A DNA stretch of 64,000 bases from Nitrospira sp. CR1.3 (GTDB lineage Bacteria; Nitrospirota; Nitrospiria; Nitrospirales; Nitrospiraceae): NCBI GenBank assembly GCA_014055525.1, contig WIAH01000003.1:178919-242918 (forward strand). Reading direction: 5' to 3'. Every line of letters begins with the position of its first letter. The stretch's first letter is position 1. This document shows positions 18,538 to 27,260 of this stretch, in pieces. The translations under genes were made by a program, and so were the position numbers. The notes under the pieces are model-generated. The model was not told the DNA's origin. It ran no database searches and worked only from the letters and a program-made list of their open reading frames with translations.

Positions 18538-19554
18538 ATGGCCGTTCCGGTTTCCCAGATGTTGACCGTGACAAAGTACGTGCTCACCCAGAAACTGAGA
18601 GGGGTGAAGCGCTACCCCTTGGTCCTGATGTTGGAGCCTCTGTTCCGATGCAATCTCGCCTGCGCCGGCTGCGGGAAGATCCAATACCCGGATCATGTCC
18701 TCGACAAACGACTCACGCCGGAACAATGCTGGGCGGCGGCGGAAGAATGCGGCGCGCCGATCGTCAGTATCCCAGGCGGCGAGCCTCTGATTCATCCGGA
18801 GATCTCCAGGATCGTCGAGGGTTTGATCGCGCAAAAGCGCTACGTCTATCTCTGTACCAACGCGATTCTCCTTGAACGAAAACTTGACGAGTACAAGCCT
18901 TCTCAGTTTCTGACTTTCAGCGTGCATATGGATGGACTGAAGGATGAGCATGACCTGGCCGTCTGTCGCGATGGCGTCTATGACGTTGCGGTCAAGGCGA
19001 TCAAGGCCGCCCTCAAGCGCGGCCATCGCGTCACGACCAACACGACGCTATTCGACGATGCCAATCCTGATCGCGTAAGGAAGTTCTTCGACGAAATGAT
19101 GGAACTGGGTGTCGAAGGAATGATGATTTCTCCGGGGTATAGCTATCAGAAGGCTCCGGATCAACAGCACTTCCTCAAGCGGGCGAGGACGCGTGAACTC
19201 TTCACTCGCATCTTGAGCAAGCCGAAGGCCGGCTGGCAGTTCAATCAATCGCCGCTGTTTTTGGATTTCCTCATGGGGCGCCGCGAGTACCGATGTACCC
19301 CCTGGGGCAATCCGACCTACAATGTGTTCGGATGGCAGAAGCCCTGTTATCTCCTCCAGGAGGGCTACGCGAAGTCGTTCCGTGAACTGATGGAGACGAC
19401 GGAGTGGAGCGACTACGGCACCAGCAAGAACGAGAAGTGCGCGGACTGCATGGTCCATTGCGGGTACGAAGCCTCTGCCGTGGAAGATACCTTCGGCACC
19501 GTATCCGGCTTCAGTCGTACGGTGAAACTGACCTTGTTGCCTACCTCTCGATAA
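18538..19554 (+). CDS. hpnH: Hopanoid biosynthesis radical SAM protein HpnH (adenosylhopane synthase)
   Basis: A 338-residue radical SAM enzyme. The [4Fe-4S] cysteines are Cys38, Cys42 and Cys45 in FRCNLACAGCGKI, followed by the SAM-binding GGEP (SIPGGEPLIHPE) and NAILL segments. A C-terminal cysteine group (CADCMVHCGYEAS) is typical of HpnH. It adds 5'-deoxyadenosine to hopene to make adenosylhopane, the substrate for HpnG encoded at 10 kb. ATG 18538 follows GGAAGGAG. Length and sequence match HpnH well throughout. Confidence 0.95.
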   Translation: MAVPVSQMLTVTKYVLTQKLRGVKRYPLVLMLEPLFRCNLACAGCGKIQYPDHVLDKRLTPEQCWAAAEECGAPIVSIPGGEPLIHPEISRIVEGLIAQKRYVYLCTNAILLERKLDEYKPSQFLTFSVHMDGLKDEHDLAVCRDGVYDVAVKAIKAALKRGHRVTTNTTLFDDANPDRVRKFFDEMMELGVEGMMISPGYSYQKAPDQQHFLKRARTRELFTRILSKPKAGWQFNQSPLFLDFLMGRREYRCTPWGNPTYNVFGWQKPCYLLQEGYAKSFRELMETTEWSDYGTSKNEKCADCMVHCGYEASAVEDTFGTVSGFSRTVKLTLLPTSR

Positions 19555-19590
19555 TTCCGTCAATGCGTCAAATGTCATTCGTCAATCGCA

Positions 19591-20046
19591 ATGGCGAAAG
19601 ATCCGATGACTGTCCCGCGCGTGACGGTTGACGCGGTAGGTCCTTTCACCATGACCGACACCAAGAACCATAGCGACGGGGGCGGATCGAACTCGCTGGA
19701 AGGGCGCTTCTTTCACCCTGCCTCTCCGGTCGAAGTGACGGAGGCGATAGAACTGGCATTTGACTATCGGGGAGATGTCACCGTTCAAGTGAAATCAGGC
19801 GAGCGGATTGAAGGATATATTTTCAATCGGGATGCCAATGGACCGGCTCCGTCGCTCGAACTCTTCCCGAAGAACGCGCCGGGAGTCCGGCTGATTCTCT
19901 ATACGGACATCGAATCCATCGCCTTCACCGGCGAAGATACCGCCTCAGGCAAATCATGGGAGGCTTGGACGACAAAGAAGGAGGCGGAGCGGCGGGCCGA
20001 AGTTGACCGAGTCGCCGCCGACGCAAGAGCTCGGGGCCATCTCTAG
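19591..20046 (+). CDS. Uncharacterised protein downstream of hpnH
   Basis: A 151-residue soluble protein that I do not recognise. It has no signal peptide or membrane helix. A central beta-rich part (VTVQVKSGERIEGYIFNRDANG, then VRLILYTDIESIAFTGEDTA) resembles a small Sm-like or PRC-like barrel, and the C-terminal 35 residues form a charged helix (TKKEAERRAEVDRVAADARARG). A start at ATG 19651 (MTDTKNHSDGG) is possible and would remove 20 residues. It begins 37 bases after hpnH, so co-transcription is likely, but a hopanoid role is only suggested by position. Confidence 0.6.
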   Translation: MAKDPMTVPRVTVDAVGPFTMTDTKNHSDGGGSNSLEGRFFHPASPVEVTEAIELAFDYRGDVTVQVKSGERIEGYIFNRDANGPAPSLELFPKNAPGVRLILYTDIESIAFTGEDTASGKSWEAWTTKKEAERRAEVDRVAADARARGHL

Positions 20047-20342
20047 CCTGTTGCCTCCGAGAGTTGATCCGTTTCTTCCCTCCTTTCAGAATGCACCCAC
20101 CATCAGCGGTCGTTCCCACGACGAATGCCCTCCAAGTGCTCGGAAAGGCATTCTTCTTCTCGATTGAATCGCCTGCGCTGTCGTTGACAAAGGAGGGGCC
20201 CTATGTTAAAAGGGTCGGCCTCAAAACTGGGCATGCTCGGTCGCGGCAGAACTTTTCGTTGTGAATGAGGGTGGCACAGGGGGGCTCGACAACGGAAAGA
20301 CGCGCCGGTCCGAAGCACGTGGGTCACCAAGACGCAGTAAGG

Positions 20343-20861
20343 ATGAGATCGAGATCGCTGGAATGGGCCTTTGCCCTTGCGGCGGTGGTGAATCTTGTTC
20401 CTTCCGTCGGGAGTGCCACGCACGAGGCGGATCATCGGTTCACGGTCGAAGGGTTCGTGTGCGGAGCCGATGGAAAGGGCAGTGCCAATATCGATGTGAT
20501 GGTCAAGGATACCCGAGTCTCCTATGGCCAGGTCGTCAAGACCGACGTCGAGGGGTACTACAAGGCGACCTTCCATCTTCACAACGACAATCTGGGCGAT
20601 CCTCTTCTGATTGAAGCCAAGGGAGAGCAACAGGAACAAAAGGTTCAGTTCGATCCGAAGGATCTGGAGACCGAAAGGAAAATTCAGGTCAATTTTGGCG
20701 GTGGTTGTGTACGGGATGTAAATAGTCCTCCGGTCTGGGTCTATTTGGGGCTGGGGGCCGGCGCCGTGGCGCTCGGAGGATTCGTAGGGCTGAAGCTGGT
20801 GCGATCATGGCAAAAGCAGGGGCAGAAACGAGGAAAGTCGCAGGGTAAACGGAAGAAATAA
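20343..20861 (+). CDS. Exported protein with a carboxypeptidase-regulatory-like fold and C-terminal anchor
   Basis: About 172 residues from ATG 20343. It has an N-terminal signal (SLEWAFALAAVVNLVPSVGSATHEA), then an Ig-like beta sandwich of the carboxypeptidase regulatory type (FTVEGFVCGADGKGSANIDVMVKDTRVSYGQVVKTDVEGYYKATF), then a membrane helix (VYLGLGAGAVALGGFVGLKLV) and a very basic tail rich in Lys, Gly and Gln. The open frame extends back to 20265, but the extra residues do not look like a signal. It sits just before the respiratory cluster, and a periplasmic accessory role there is possible but unproven. Confidence 0.6.
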   Translation: MRSRSLEWAFALAAVVNLVPSVGSATHEADHRFTVEGFVCGADGKGSANIDVMVKDTRVSYGQVVKTDVEGYYKATFHLHNDNLGDPLLIEAKGEQQEQKVQFDPKDLETERKIQVNFGGGCVRDVNSPPVWVYLGLGAGAVALGGFVGLKLVRSWQKQGQKRGKSQGKRKK

Positions 20862-21068
20862 CCGAGGCGGTCTGTGGAGCTTATGTGCACCTCGCCGAAT
20901 CGGTCGGTTGACATGGCGGGGGTATGCGCGTGCTCAAGAGGTTCGTGAGAATCGGCGCTTTTGCAGAGGAGATGAAACCTCGGTGAAAGCGTTTTTTTTC
21001 GTCTTTAAAGTGGACATTTATCGAGCGTCATCGGCGGTGATGCGGGAAGAAAGGAGCTGGTAACAGTC

Positions 21069-21584
21069 ATGAAGCAGATGAGCAGGAGAGAGTTAGGGGT
21101 ACTGTTCGCGATGGGTTTGATGTTCGCCGGTTGCGGCGGAGAAGGCGGCGGAGAAGGACCGGTCGTGCCTCCGCCACCGGCGCCCGCCGAGTATGCCGAC
21201 AAACATATGCCGGCGGGCTGGTGGACGGATGCGGCGAAGGCAGAAGAGGGGCGGAAGCTCTTTATCGGTGAAACGAATCCGGACGTGAACTGCGCAAGTT
21301 GTCACGGCAAGGACGGCAAACCCGTCAAGGCCGGCGCCCGCGACTTCCGCAACGGCGAGCGGATGAAGCTCTATTCCGATTCCGTCTGGTTCTGGCGCAT
21401 CTCTGAAGGTGTTCCCAACACGAAGATGAAGGCGTGGAAGAGCAAGCTCTCCGAGGAAGATCGCTGGAAGCTCTTGCTTTTTGAGCGTAACTTCGGTCTG
21501 GCGGGTAAGTCCTGGGATGCCGACAAGAAGCAGTGGGCCGACTCAGGTGAGATCAAGGTCGCAGCGGCCGACGCAACCAAGTAA
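21069..21584 (+). CDS. Lipoprotein cytochrome c, monohaem
   Basis: A 171-residue protein with a lipoprotein signal (lipobox FAGC, Cys22), a Gly/Pro-rich linker and a class I cytochrome c domain. The haem attachment site is CASCHG at Cys75-His79; candidate axial methionines are Met109, Met126 and Met47. A cytoplasmic-membrane or outer-membrane-anchored periplasmic electron carrier is implied. It is the first gene of the respiratory cluster, 52 bases before the first CydA-like gene, and follows a good ribosome-binding site (GAAAGGAGCTGG). Confidence 0.85.
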   Translation: MKQMSRRELGVLFAMGLMFAGCGGEGGGEGPVVPPPPAPAEYADKHMPAGWWTDAAKAEEGRKLFIGETNPDVNCASCHGKDGKPVKAGARDFRNGERMKLYSDSVWFWRISEGVPNTKMKAWKSKLSEEDRWKLLLFERNFGLAGKSWDADKKQWADSGEIKVAAADATK

Positions 21585-21635
21585 GCGCGCTCGGCTGGAT
21601 CGAACACTCGGGACGGTAGGAGGGCGGCGAGCATC

Positions 21636-23339
21636 ATGAAAATGTGGCAGCGCGGTCTCTTGGCTTTCTGTGCGCTTCTGGCGCTGTGCGGAGGAGCCGC
21701 TTATGCGCAGGCTCCCGGCGCCCCGCCGGTCGAGTTTCCCTATACGGGCAACCGAACCGCGGTCTGGATCGTCGCCCAACTGCATATCCTCTTTGCCGCG
21801 TTCATTCTCGGCGCTCCGATCTTCGTCGTGATCTCGGAATGGCTGGGGTATCGGAAGCAGGATCCGCGATACGATCGGCTGGCGAAGGAGGTCATGAAGG
21901 TCACGGTCATTCTCTACAGCATGACCGCTCTCACGGGAGGCCTCTTCATCTTCGTGCTGCTCGCAACCTATCCGCAATTCACGACCTGGCTGATCAATCA
22001 TTTCTTCCTGCTCTTCGCGGTGATTTATCCGCTACTGTTCATCGGGGAAACGATTCTCCTTTATTTGTATTTTTATTCCTGGGACGCGTGGAAAGGCCAA
22101 AAAAAAGCCAGGCACATCGCGTTGGGTGTGCTCCTGAATCTCATCGGCACCATTACCCTGTTCGTCATCGACGGCCCGACCTCGTTCATGAACACTCCGG
22201 TGAAAGCGGAGGGCGTCTCGCCGGCCGAATTCCTCGCCACAGCCAGTCTGTGGGACAAAATCTACAACTACAGCTGGATGCCGATGAACCTGCACCGCCT
22301 GGTGGGCAACGTCACCTTCGGCGGGTTCATCACGGGACTTGTCGCGGCCTACATGTACATGGCGGCGAAGAAAGATGAAGACCGGTCCTATTACGACTGG
22401 ATGGGCTTTGTCGGAAACCTGATCGGCGTCGGTGCGCTGTTGTTCCTTCCTTTCATGGGCTATCTGCTGGCCTATGAGCTGTGCGATTACGATGCATCAA
22501 TTTGCCCGTACATGATGGCCGATCAGCTTTCGATGTTCTTCGAAATGCAGGGAGCCATGGTGGGGCTGATCTTCCTGGCCAGCAATTATTACATCTGGCT
22601 CAGCATGAAACGGATCGAGGGAGTGGAGCGGGTGAGGATGACGATCTTCGCTCCGCTGGTGATGGTGGCGCTTCCGTTTGTCATGACATACGTCTGGACC
22701 ATCTTCCCCGTGCCCGATCCGCGCTCCCTGGCGATTCTTCTTCCACTCGCGCTGCTGCCGATGGTACTCGGCCGGTTTATCCCTCTGACCGTCTCCTCTC
22801 GCACGGTGATCAAGGTCGGGTTCCTGATGGTCGTAGTGGGTGACGCGATCTGGCTGACTCCGCACGGCTTTGTCCCGACTGGCGCCAAGCTGGTGGCCGA
22901 TCTGGAACTCCCCTCGGATTGGAATTTCCTGGCGCTGATGCCGGCGAAAAATTCCGCGGCCTTTACGTTGGTGTTCGTGACGATTGTGAACTACATCATC
23001 TACAACAGGGCGATCAGCCAGGGCACGATTGTCTGGGGAAAGATCGATTTTGCGTCGCAGTTCGTGTTGGTGTTTCTCGCCTTCAGCGCGATCTGGACGA
23101 TGGGATTGATGGGCGCGGTCCGGTCGCTGCTGCGGAAATACTTCCACACATACAATCTCCTTCCGGACTTCACGGCGGAATCTTTCACGCCGACACTGTC
23201 CTATTCGGCCTGGTGGATCACGGGAATTACCGTGGCCTTTTATCTGGTCGTCAGTTTCGCGATCCTCGTCACCCTCAGACCTACTGAAGCCAAAGGACAT
23301 GCGTCGGAAGGGAGCCCAGCCCCTGCCGGGGCGAAGTGA
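21636..23339 (+). CDS. Cytochrome bd oxidase subunit I-like (CydA-like) membrane protein
   Basis: A 567-residue polytopic protein with an N-terminal signal (ending AAYAQAP), absent from classical CydA. The three haem-associated positions of CydA can be aligned: His50 in AQLHILFAAFILG (E. coli His19), Glu138 in FIGETILLYLYFYSWD (Glu99) and His220 in MNLHRLVGNVTFGGF (His186). A Met in QGAMVGLIFLASNYY may match the haem b558 methionine. There is no CydB partner in the window. Nitrospira genomes are known to encode several bd-like oxidase subunits proposed as terminal oxidases. Within this bc-type cluster it could be an oxidase, or a haem b subunit that handles quinol. Confidence 0.8.
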   Translation: MKMWQRGLLAFCALLALCGGAAYAQAPGAPPVEFPYTGNRTAVWIVAQLHILFAAFILGAPIFVVISEWLGYRKQDPRYDRLAKEVMKVTVILYSMTALTGGLFIFVLLATYPQFTTWLINHFFLLFAVIYPLLFIGETILLYLYFYSWDAWKGQKKARHIALGVLLNLIGTITLFVIDGPTSFMNTPVKAEGVSPAEFLATASLWDKIYNYSWMPMNLHRLVGNVTFGGFITGLVAAYMYMAAKKDEDRSYYDWMGFVGNLIGVGALLFLPFMGYLLAYELCDYDASICPYMMADQLSMFFEMQGAMVGLIFLASNYYIWLSMKRIEGVERVRMTIFAPLVMVALPFVMTYVWTIFPVPDPRSLAILLPLALLPMVLGRFIPLTVSSRTVIKVGFLMVVVGDAIWLTPHGFVPTGAKLVADLELPSDWNFLALMPAKNSAAFTLVFVTIVNYIIYNRAISQGTIVWGKIDFASQFVLVFLAFSAIWTMGLMGAVRSLLRKYFHTYNLLPDFTAESFTPTLSYSAWWITGITVAFYLVVSFAILVTLRPTEAKGHASEGSPAPAGAK

Positions 23340-23376
23340 GCCTGTTCGAAAGACCTGATAAGGAAAAGGGACTGCT

Positions 23377-24180
23377 ATGGGTAACGTGATTAAGAAGCTG
23401 GTGATAGGACTCGTCGCAGGGGGAGCGCTGTTCGGAATCACGAAGGCGCTGGAATTTCCGACGGTCTTCCAGATGATGTTTGTGGCCTACGCGCTGCTCG
23501 GCGCGGCCGTCTTCATTTTGCTGGATGCGCCGTCACTGAAGCCCTTAAGCGGCGTCAAAGCATTGGGCGCCCTCCTGGTCTTCTACGTCGTCCTCTGTGT
23601 CGTCTACATTGCCGGCGCGTCGCTCTGGCCTCAGTATGACCCTGAGGACGAAAAAGGGAAGATCGAAAAAATTCTCAAACCCAAGCGCGCGGCAACGGAG
23701 CAGGGCAAGGCCGATGAGTTGCTCGCGCGGGCAAAGGCACTCGATGAACAGGCAAAGGCATTGGCTGAACGGATCAAGGCGCTGGGCGGCGATCAGGCGA
23801 CCGCGGCGCAAGGCGCTGGCGGACTCAGTGCCCCGCCCGCGACAACCGGAGCGGCCGGAGGAGATATCCTGAAAATCGGCGAGGATCAGTGGCAGCTCCA
23901 GGAATGCTACAACTGCCACAAGCTGAAAGGCGAGGGCGGGAAGAAGCGTGGTCCAGAACTCGACAATATCGGCAGTTACCTGACGGTGGACGATATCAAG
24001 CAGAAGATTCTCGACCCCAAGAGCTGGATGGCCGAAGGATTCGAGAAAGAGTACGAAAAGAAAAAGATGCCGGACAAATACAAGGATCTGATGGAAGAGA
24101 AAGATGTTGTTGCGCTGGCCACCTGGCTCTCGACGTTTAAGAACACCTCGGTGAATACGCCGAAGCCGATCAAGAAGTAG
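23377..24180 (+). CDS. Membrane-anchored cytochrome c with coiled-coil linker
   Basis: A 267-residue protein with three predicted N-terminal membrane helices (residues ~5-24, 30-50, 60-83), then a charged Ala/Lys/Glu-rich helix (~92-137), a Gly/Ala linker and a C-terminal class I cytochrome c domain with CYNCH at 177-181. Met210, Met217 or Met223 (in the MPDKYKDLMEEKD region) could be axial ligands. The cytochrome domain would be periplasmic, tethered near the complex. Its stop codon is one base from the Rieske gene start, so the two are translationally coupled. Confidence 0.82.
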   Translation: MGNVIKKLVIGLVAGGALFGITKALEFPTVFQMMFVAYALLGAAVFILLDAPSLKPLSGVKALGALLVFYVVLCVVYIAGASLWPQYDPEDEKGKIEKILKPKRAATEQGKADELLARAKALDEQAKALAERIKALGGDQATAAQGAGGLSAPPATTGAAGGDILKIGEDQWQLQECYNCHKLKGEGGKKRGPELDNIGSYLTVDDIKQKILDPKSWMAEGFEKEYEKKKMPDKYKDLMEEKDVVALATWLSTFKNTSVNTPKPIKK

Positions 24181-24181
24181 T

Positions 24182-25114
24182 ATGCAGCCCAAGCTTAAGT
24201 CCAAGGTTCGCTGCACGGACCGCGAAGTCGGGGAAGTGACGAAGGTCATCGTCGATCCGCTGTCGCGCGAGATCAGCCACATCGTCGTGTCCATGAACGG
24301 CCACGGCGAGCGGCAGGTGGCGATAGGACAGGTCCAAACTGTCACGGACGGCGCGGTGCAGCTGAATAGCGCCTCCTCCGAGATCGTCGCGTTGCCTCCC
24401 TTCAAGCGCGACGATTATGTCACCACGCACGAAGTCGAAATCGCACACCTGGAAGAAAACGTTCACGTGACGCCGGGAGAAGTGCTGGTCCCGTTCCCTG
24501 AACTGGAAAAGAGCGTCAAGCGTCGAACCTTCTTCATGAACTTTACCCATGCGATCGGCTTCCTGATTGGACTGCCGATCGCGTTTCCCGTTCTGCGCTA
24601 TCTGATGAAGCCGATGTATGCCCCGTTCGACAACGGATGGTTGAAGATCGGGAACGTCGGCAAGATCAAGCAGGACGATATCGGCGTCCAGTTCAAGTAC
24701 AAGAAGAAGGTGAAGGAAGCCTACATGCCGGAGTCCGAGATCGAGAAGAACGTCTGGATTCTAAAGGCGACGCCGGCCGTCCTCGACAAGATTTATCAAG
24801 GTAAGGACATGGAGTTCCGCGACGCCACCGGCAAGGCCGTCTGGACGAACAAGAAAGAGATTCCCTATGTCGCCTTCTCCGGCAAGTGTCCTCATCTCGG
24901 CTGCGGCTATAAATGGCGGCAGCACAAAGTGCTCGGTCAGGTGTTCCTGTGCCCCTGCCACTTGAGCATCTACGACGCCTCCGGGAAAGTGCTCGACGGG
25001 CCGGCGCCTCGTCCGCTCGATGCGCTGCCCATCAAGGTCTCGGGAAGCGGCGAAGTCCAGATCATTGATATGGAATTCAAAGCCGGCACAAAATCCCAAA
25101 TTCGGATCGTGTAA
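24182..25114 (+). CDS. petA: Rieske [2Fe-2S] protein fused to an N-terminal PRC-barrel-like domain
   Basis: A 310-residue Rieske subunit of the bc-type complex. Residues ~1-90 form a PRC-barrel-like domain (GEVTKVIVDPLSREISHIVVSM), which ordinary Rieske proteins lack. A membrane helix lies at ~115-140 (HAIGFLIGLPIAFPVLRYL). The cluster ligands are Cys236, His238, Cys257 and His260 in CPHLGC ... CPCH, with Cys241/Cys259 as the disulfide pair. The PRC part would be cytoplasmic and the cluster periplasmic. It overlaps the cytochrome b start by one base (TAATG). Confidence 0.88.
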   Translation: MQPKLKSKVRCTDREVGEVTKVIVDPLSREISHIVVSMNGHGERQVAIGQVQTVTDGAVQLNSASSEIVALPPFKRDDYVTTHEVEIAHLEENVHVTPGEVLVPFPELEKSVKRRTFFMNFTHAIGFLIGLPIAFPVLRYLMKPMYAPFDNGWLKIGNVGKIKQDDIGVQFKYKKKVKEAYMPESEIEKNVWILKATPAVLDKIYQGKDMEFRDATGKAVWTNKKEIPYVAFSGKCPHLGCGYKWRQHKVLGQVFLCPCHLSIYDASGKVLDGPAPRPLDALPIKVSGSGEVQIIDMEFKAGTKSQIRIV

Positions 25115-26226
25115 TGGAACACTCGACCATTCCAGGCACTCAACCGACGGTCATCGAGAAGGTCGTCGCCTTCATCGACGAGCGCGTCGGGCTGAAGCAG
25201 ATGCAGGCCAAGATGCTGAACGAGCCGGTTCCCGGCGGTTCGCGTTGGGCCTATGTATTCGGGTCGGTTCTGCTTTTCATCTTCATCATGCAGGCGGTGA
25301 CGGGCATCTTGTTGATGTTCTACTACGTTCCCACCGCCGATCATGCCTATGCGAGCACTCAATACATCATTCACGAAGTCGATTACGGTTGGTTCCTGCT
25401 GAGCTATCACTTCTGGGGTTCCACCGCGATGGTGGTCTGTGTCTTCGCCCACATGTCGCAGGTTTTTCTCTGGGGCGCGTACAAGAGCCCCCGCGAGATG
25501 ATCTGGCTGGTCGGGCTGGCGCTTTTCGGGATCGTGATGGGCTTCGGCTTTACCGGCTACCTGCTGCCCTGGGATCAGCGGGCCTATTGGGCGACGACGG
25601 TCGGCGTTGAAATCATGGACAAGACGCCGGTCCTGGGCGATTTCATGGCGCGCTTTCTCAAGGGCGGGCCGACGCCTGGACAGATGACCCTGAGCCGGTT
25701 CTTCGTCATCCACGTGATGATTTTGCCCGCGGCGCTGATGGGCCTGGCCGGCTTGCATCTCTTTCTCTTCAGAGCGGCGGGACCTGCCGGACCGTTCCGG
25801 GGAACTCCTGAGGAGTTGAAGGCGAAAACCGACTATTTCTTCCCGCGTCAAATCTGGAAAGACATCGTGGGGATGGCCGTGGTCTTCGCCAGTATCTGCG
25901 CGCTGGCCTTCTGGGAACCGGTCGTCTTGTTGGAAGAGGCAACCCCGGATCCGGGCGACTACCATCCGGAGCCGGAATGGTATTTCCTGTTCTTGTTCCA
26001 ACTGCTGCGGCTGAAGATCTTTGCCGGAGAGTTCGGGCAGTTCCTGGGCGCAATCGCATTGCCCGGAGCCTTCATGGCTCTCCTCGCAGCCTTGCCGTTC
26101 ATCGATAGAGACCCTGAGCGGAATATCTTTAAACGCCCGATTGCCCTGATCGGTTGGATTGTCGTGATGGTCACGATTCTGTTGTTCACTGTTTCGGCGA
26201 TCATCAACCGGGAGTTCCTGGATTAA
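25114..26226 (+). CDS. petB: Cytochrome b subunit of a bc-type quinol:cytochrome c oxidoreductase, b6-type His spacing
   Basis: A 370-residue membrane protein carrying both haem b sites and the quinol-oxidation (Qo) motif. The paired histidines are His99/His113 and His200/His215. The second pair is 15 apart, as in cytochrome b6, rather than 14 as in mitochondrial-type cytochrome b. The Qo motif PEWY is at residues 287-290 in PEPEWYFLFLF. One polypeptide holds both the b6-like half and a subunit-IV-like half. In nitrite oxidisers this complex may run forward with quinol or in reverse to reduce quinone; the sequence does not tell which. Confidence 0.92.
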   Translation: MEHSTIPGTQPTVIEKVVAFIDERVGLKQMQAKMLNEPVPGGSRWAYVFGSVLLFIFIMQAVTGILLMFYYVPTADHAYASTQYIIHEVDYGWFLLSYHFWGSTAMVVCVFAHMSQVFLWGAYKSPREMIWLVGLALFGIVMGFGFTGYLLPWDQRAYWATTVGVEIMDKTPVLGDFMARFLKGGPTPGQMTLSRFFVIHVMILPAALMGLAGLHLFLFRAAGPAGPFRGTPEELKAKTDYFFPRQIWKDIVGMAVVFASICALAFWEPVVLLEEATPDPGDYHPEPEWYFLFLFQLLRLKIFAGEFGQFLGAIALPGAFMALLAALPFIDRDPERNIFKRPIALIGWIVVMVTILLFTVSAIINREFLD

Positions 26227-26256
26227 CGCGACAGCATCCGAATTGCGCAGCTGACT

Positions 26257-27234
26257 ATGACCGACGAACGCGAATCGTTGTCCCCCACGAAAATCGGACT
26301 CGGCGTGCTCTGGCCGGCCTTCTGGACTGGGCTTCCCTTTAAGCTTGCCTTCGTCCTGCTGTTCCTGGCGATGGACCTGATGCAGTTTGAAGGTCGATTG
26401 GGCCTGGCGTTTTTTATGTTGCTGGCCAGTCCGGTGACGGTGTTCGCGCTGCCGATCATTGCAATGGGATTGGAGTCCCACATTGGGGAAGGAGCCGGGA
26501 TCGCCCTGCTGTTTCTAATCGCGATTCCCATCGATATCTGGGCGCTCGGCCTCGTGGGCCGCACCTATTTCCTCGAACGACTCCGGCGCGAGCCGCCGGA
26601 AGGCTTGGGTGTGACGCTCTGGTGGAAGTGCGCGCTCGTCGGCGCCCTGTTCTTGCCGATTCTCTGGCTTGTCGTCGGCTCCGTCACCTCGGCGGGTATC
26701 TCGATGGCGCATTCCCTCATGGAACTGGAACTGTTCAAGGGCGTTCCGGTGGCTGAGCGGATCAGCATTGAGTTGGCGCTCTGGGGTTCAGCGTCGACCG
26801 CGGTGCTTCTCATCCTCCTCTTGATCGGAGTGTCTCTGGTTGGGAGGGTGATTCGCAGTACGGCCCAGGCGGCCGCGCCGGTAACGGACAGTTATCAAGG
26901 CTTGATTACCAGATGGGACTTGATGCGGGTGCCGGCCGATCAGGGCTTGATGTTGACGTCGTTGACCGGAGCGGGGGTTGTCTTGTCGCTGTTGTTCTGG
27001 GCCGCGCTTCCCGTCACGACGCCTCATCCGCACGAATGCTGCAAGAAACCCGAGGTGAAAGCCCAGCCGCCGTTCAAGCCCCTCGAGGCGCTGAACAAGA
27101 ATGAAAAGGTGTTCGCGCAGGTCTCAGCCCAGATCGAGGCGCTCGAAAAGCAAAAAGCCGAGGCGGAGGCCGAGAAGGGCAAAGGTAAAGGCAAGGCAGG
27201 GAAGGAAGCCGCTTCACCTGCGAAGAAACCGTAA
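26257..27234 (+). CDS. Uncharacterised multi-helix membrane protein of the respiratory cluster
   Basis: A 325-residue protein that I do not recognise, with about seven membrane helices spread over residues 15-255 and no CXXCH. After the last helix it carries [12 protein letters not shown], a His/Cys cluster that could bind a metal, and then a Lys/Glu/Ala-rich helical tail ending in a low-complexity basic stretch ([11 protein letters not shown]). It sits between cytochrome b and the second CydA-like gene with 30- and ~26-base gaps. A role as a small accessory or assembly subunit of the complex is inferred from location only. Confidence 0.65.
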   Translation: MTDERESLSPTKIGLGVLWPAFWTGLPFKLAFVLLFLAMDLMQFEGRLGLAFFMLLASPVTVFALPIIAMGLESHIGEGAGIALLFLIAIPIDIWALGLVGRTYFLERLRREPPEGLGVTLWWKCALVGALFLPILWLVVGSVTSAGISMAHSLMELELFKGVPVAERISIELALWGSASTAVLLILLLIGVSLVGRVIRSTAQAAAPVTDSYQGLITRWDLMRVPADQGLMLTSLTGAGVVLSLLFWAALPVTTPHPHECCKKPEVKAQPPFKPLEALNKNEKVFAQVSAQIEALEKQKAEAEAEKGKGKGKAGKEAASPAKKP

Positions 27235-27260
27235 CAGTCGAGAGAGATGAGGTGAGTGCG

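Noticed and set aside
20265..20345. Possible GEMM (cyclic dinucleotide) riboswitch upstream of the exported protein gene
   Set aside because: GGCACAGGG, GGAAAGACGC and GGGTCACC look reminiscent, but the spacing and the second stem do not fit the consensus. A covariance search would decide.
20908..20936. TTGACA box as a promoter for the respiratory cluster
   Set aside because: The -10 position 17 bases later reads TGCTCA, a poor match, so I do not call it.
24970..26481. 503-residue minus-strand open frame
   Set aside because: It is antisense to the Rieske and cytochrome b genes, rich in His, Gln and Arg, and has no domain; a high-GC shadow.
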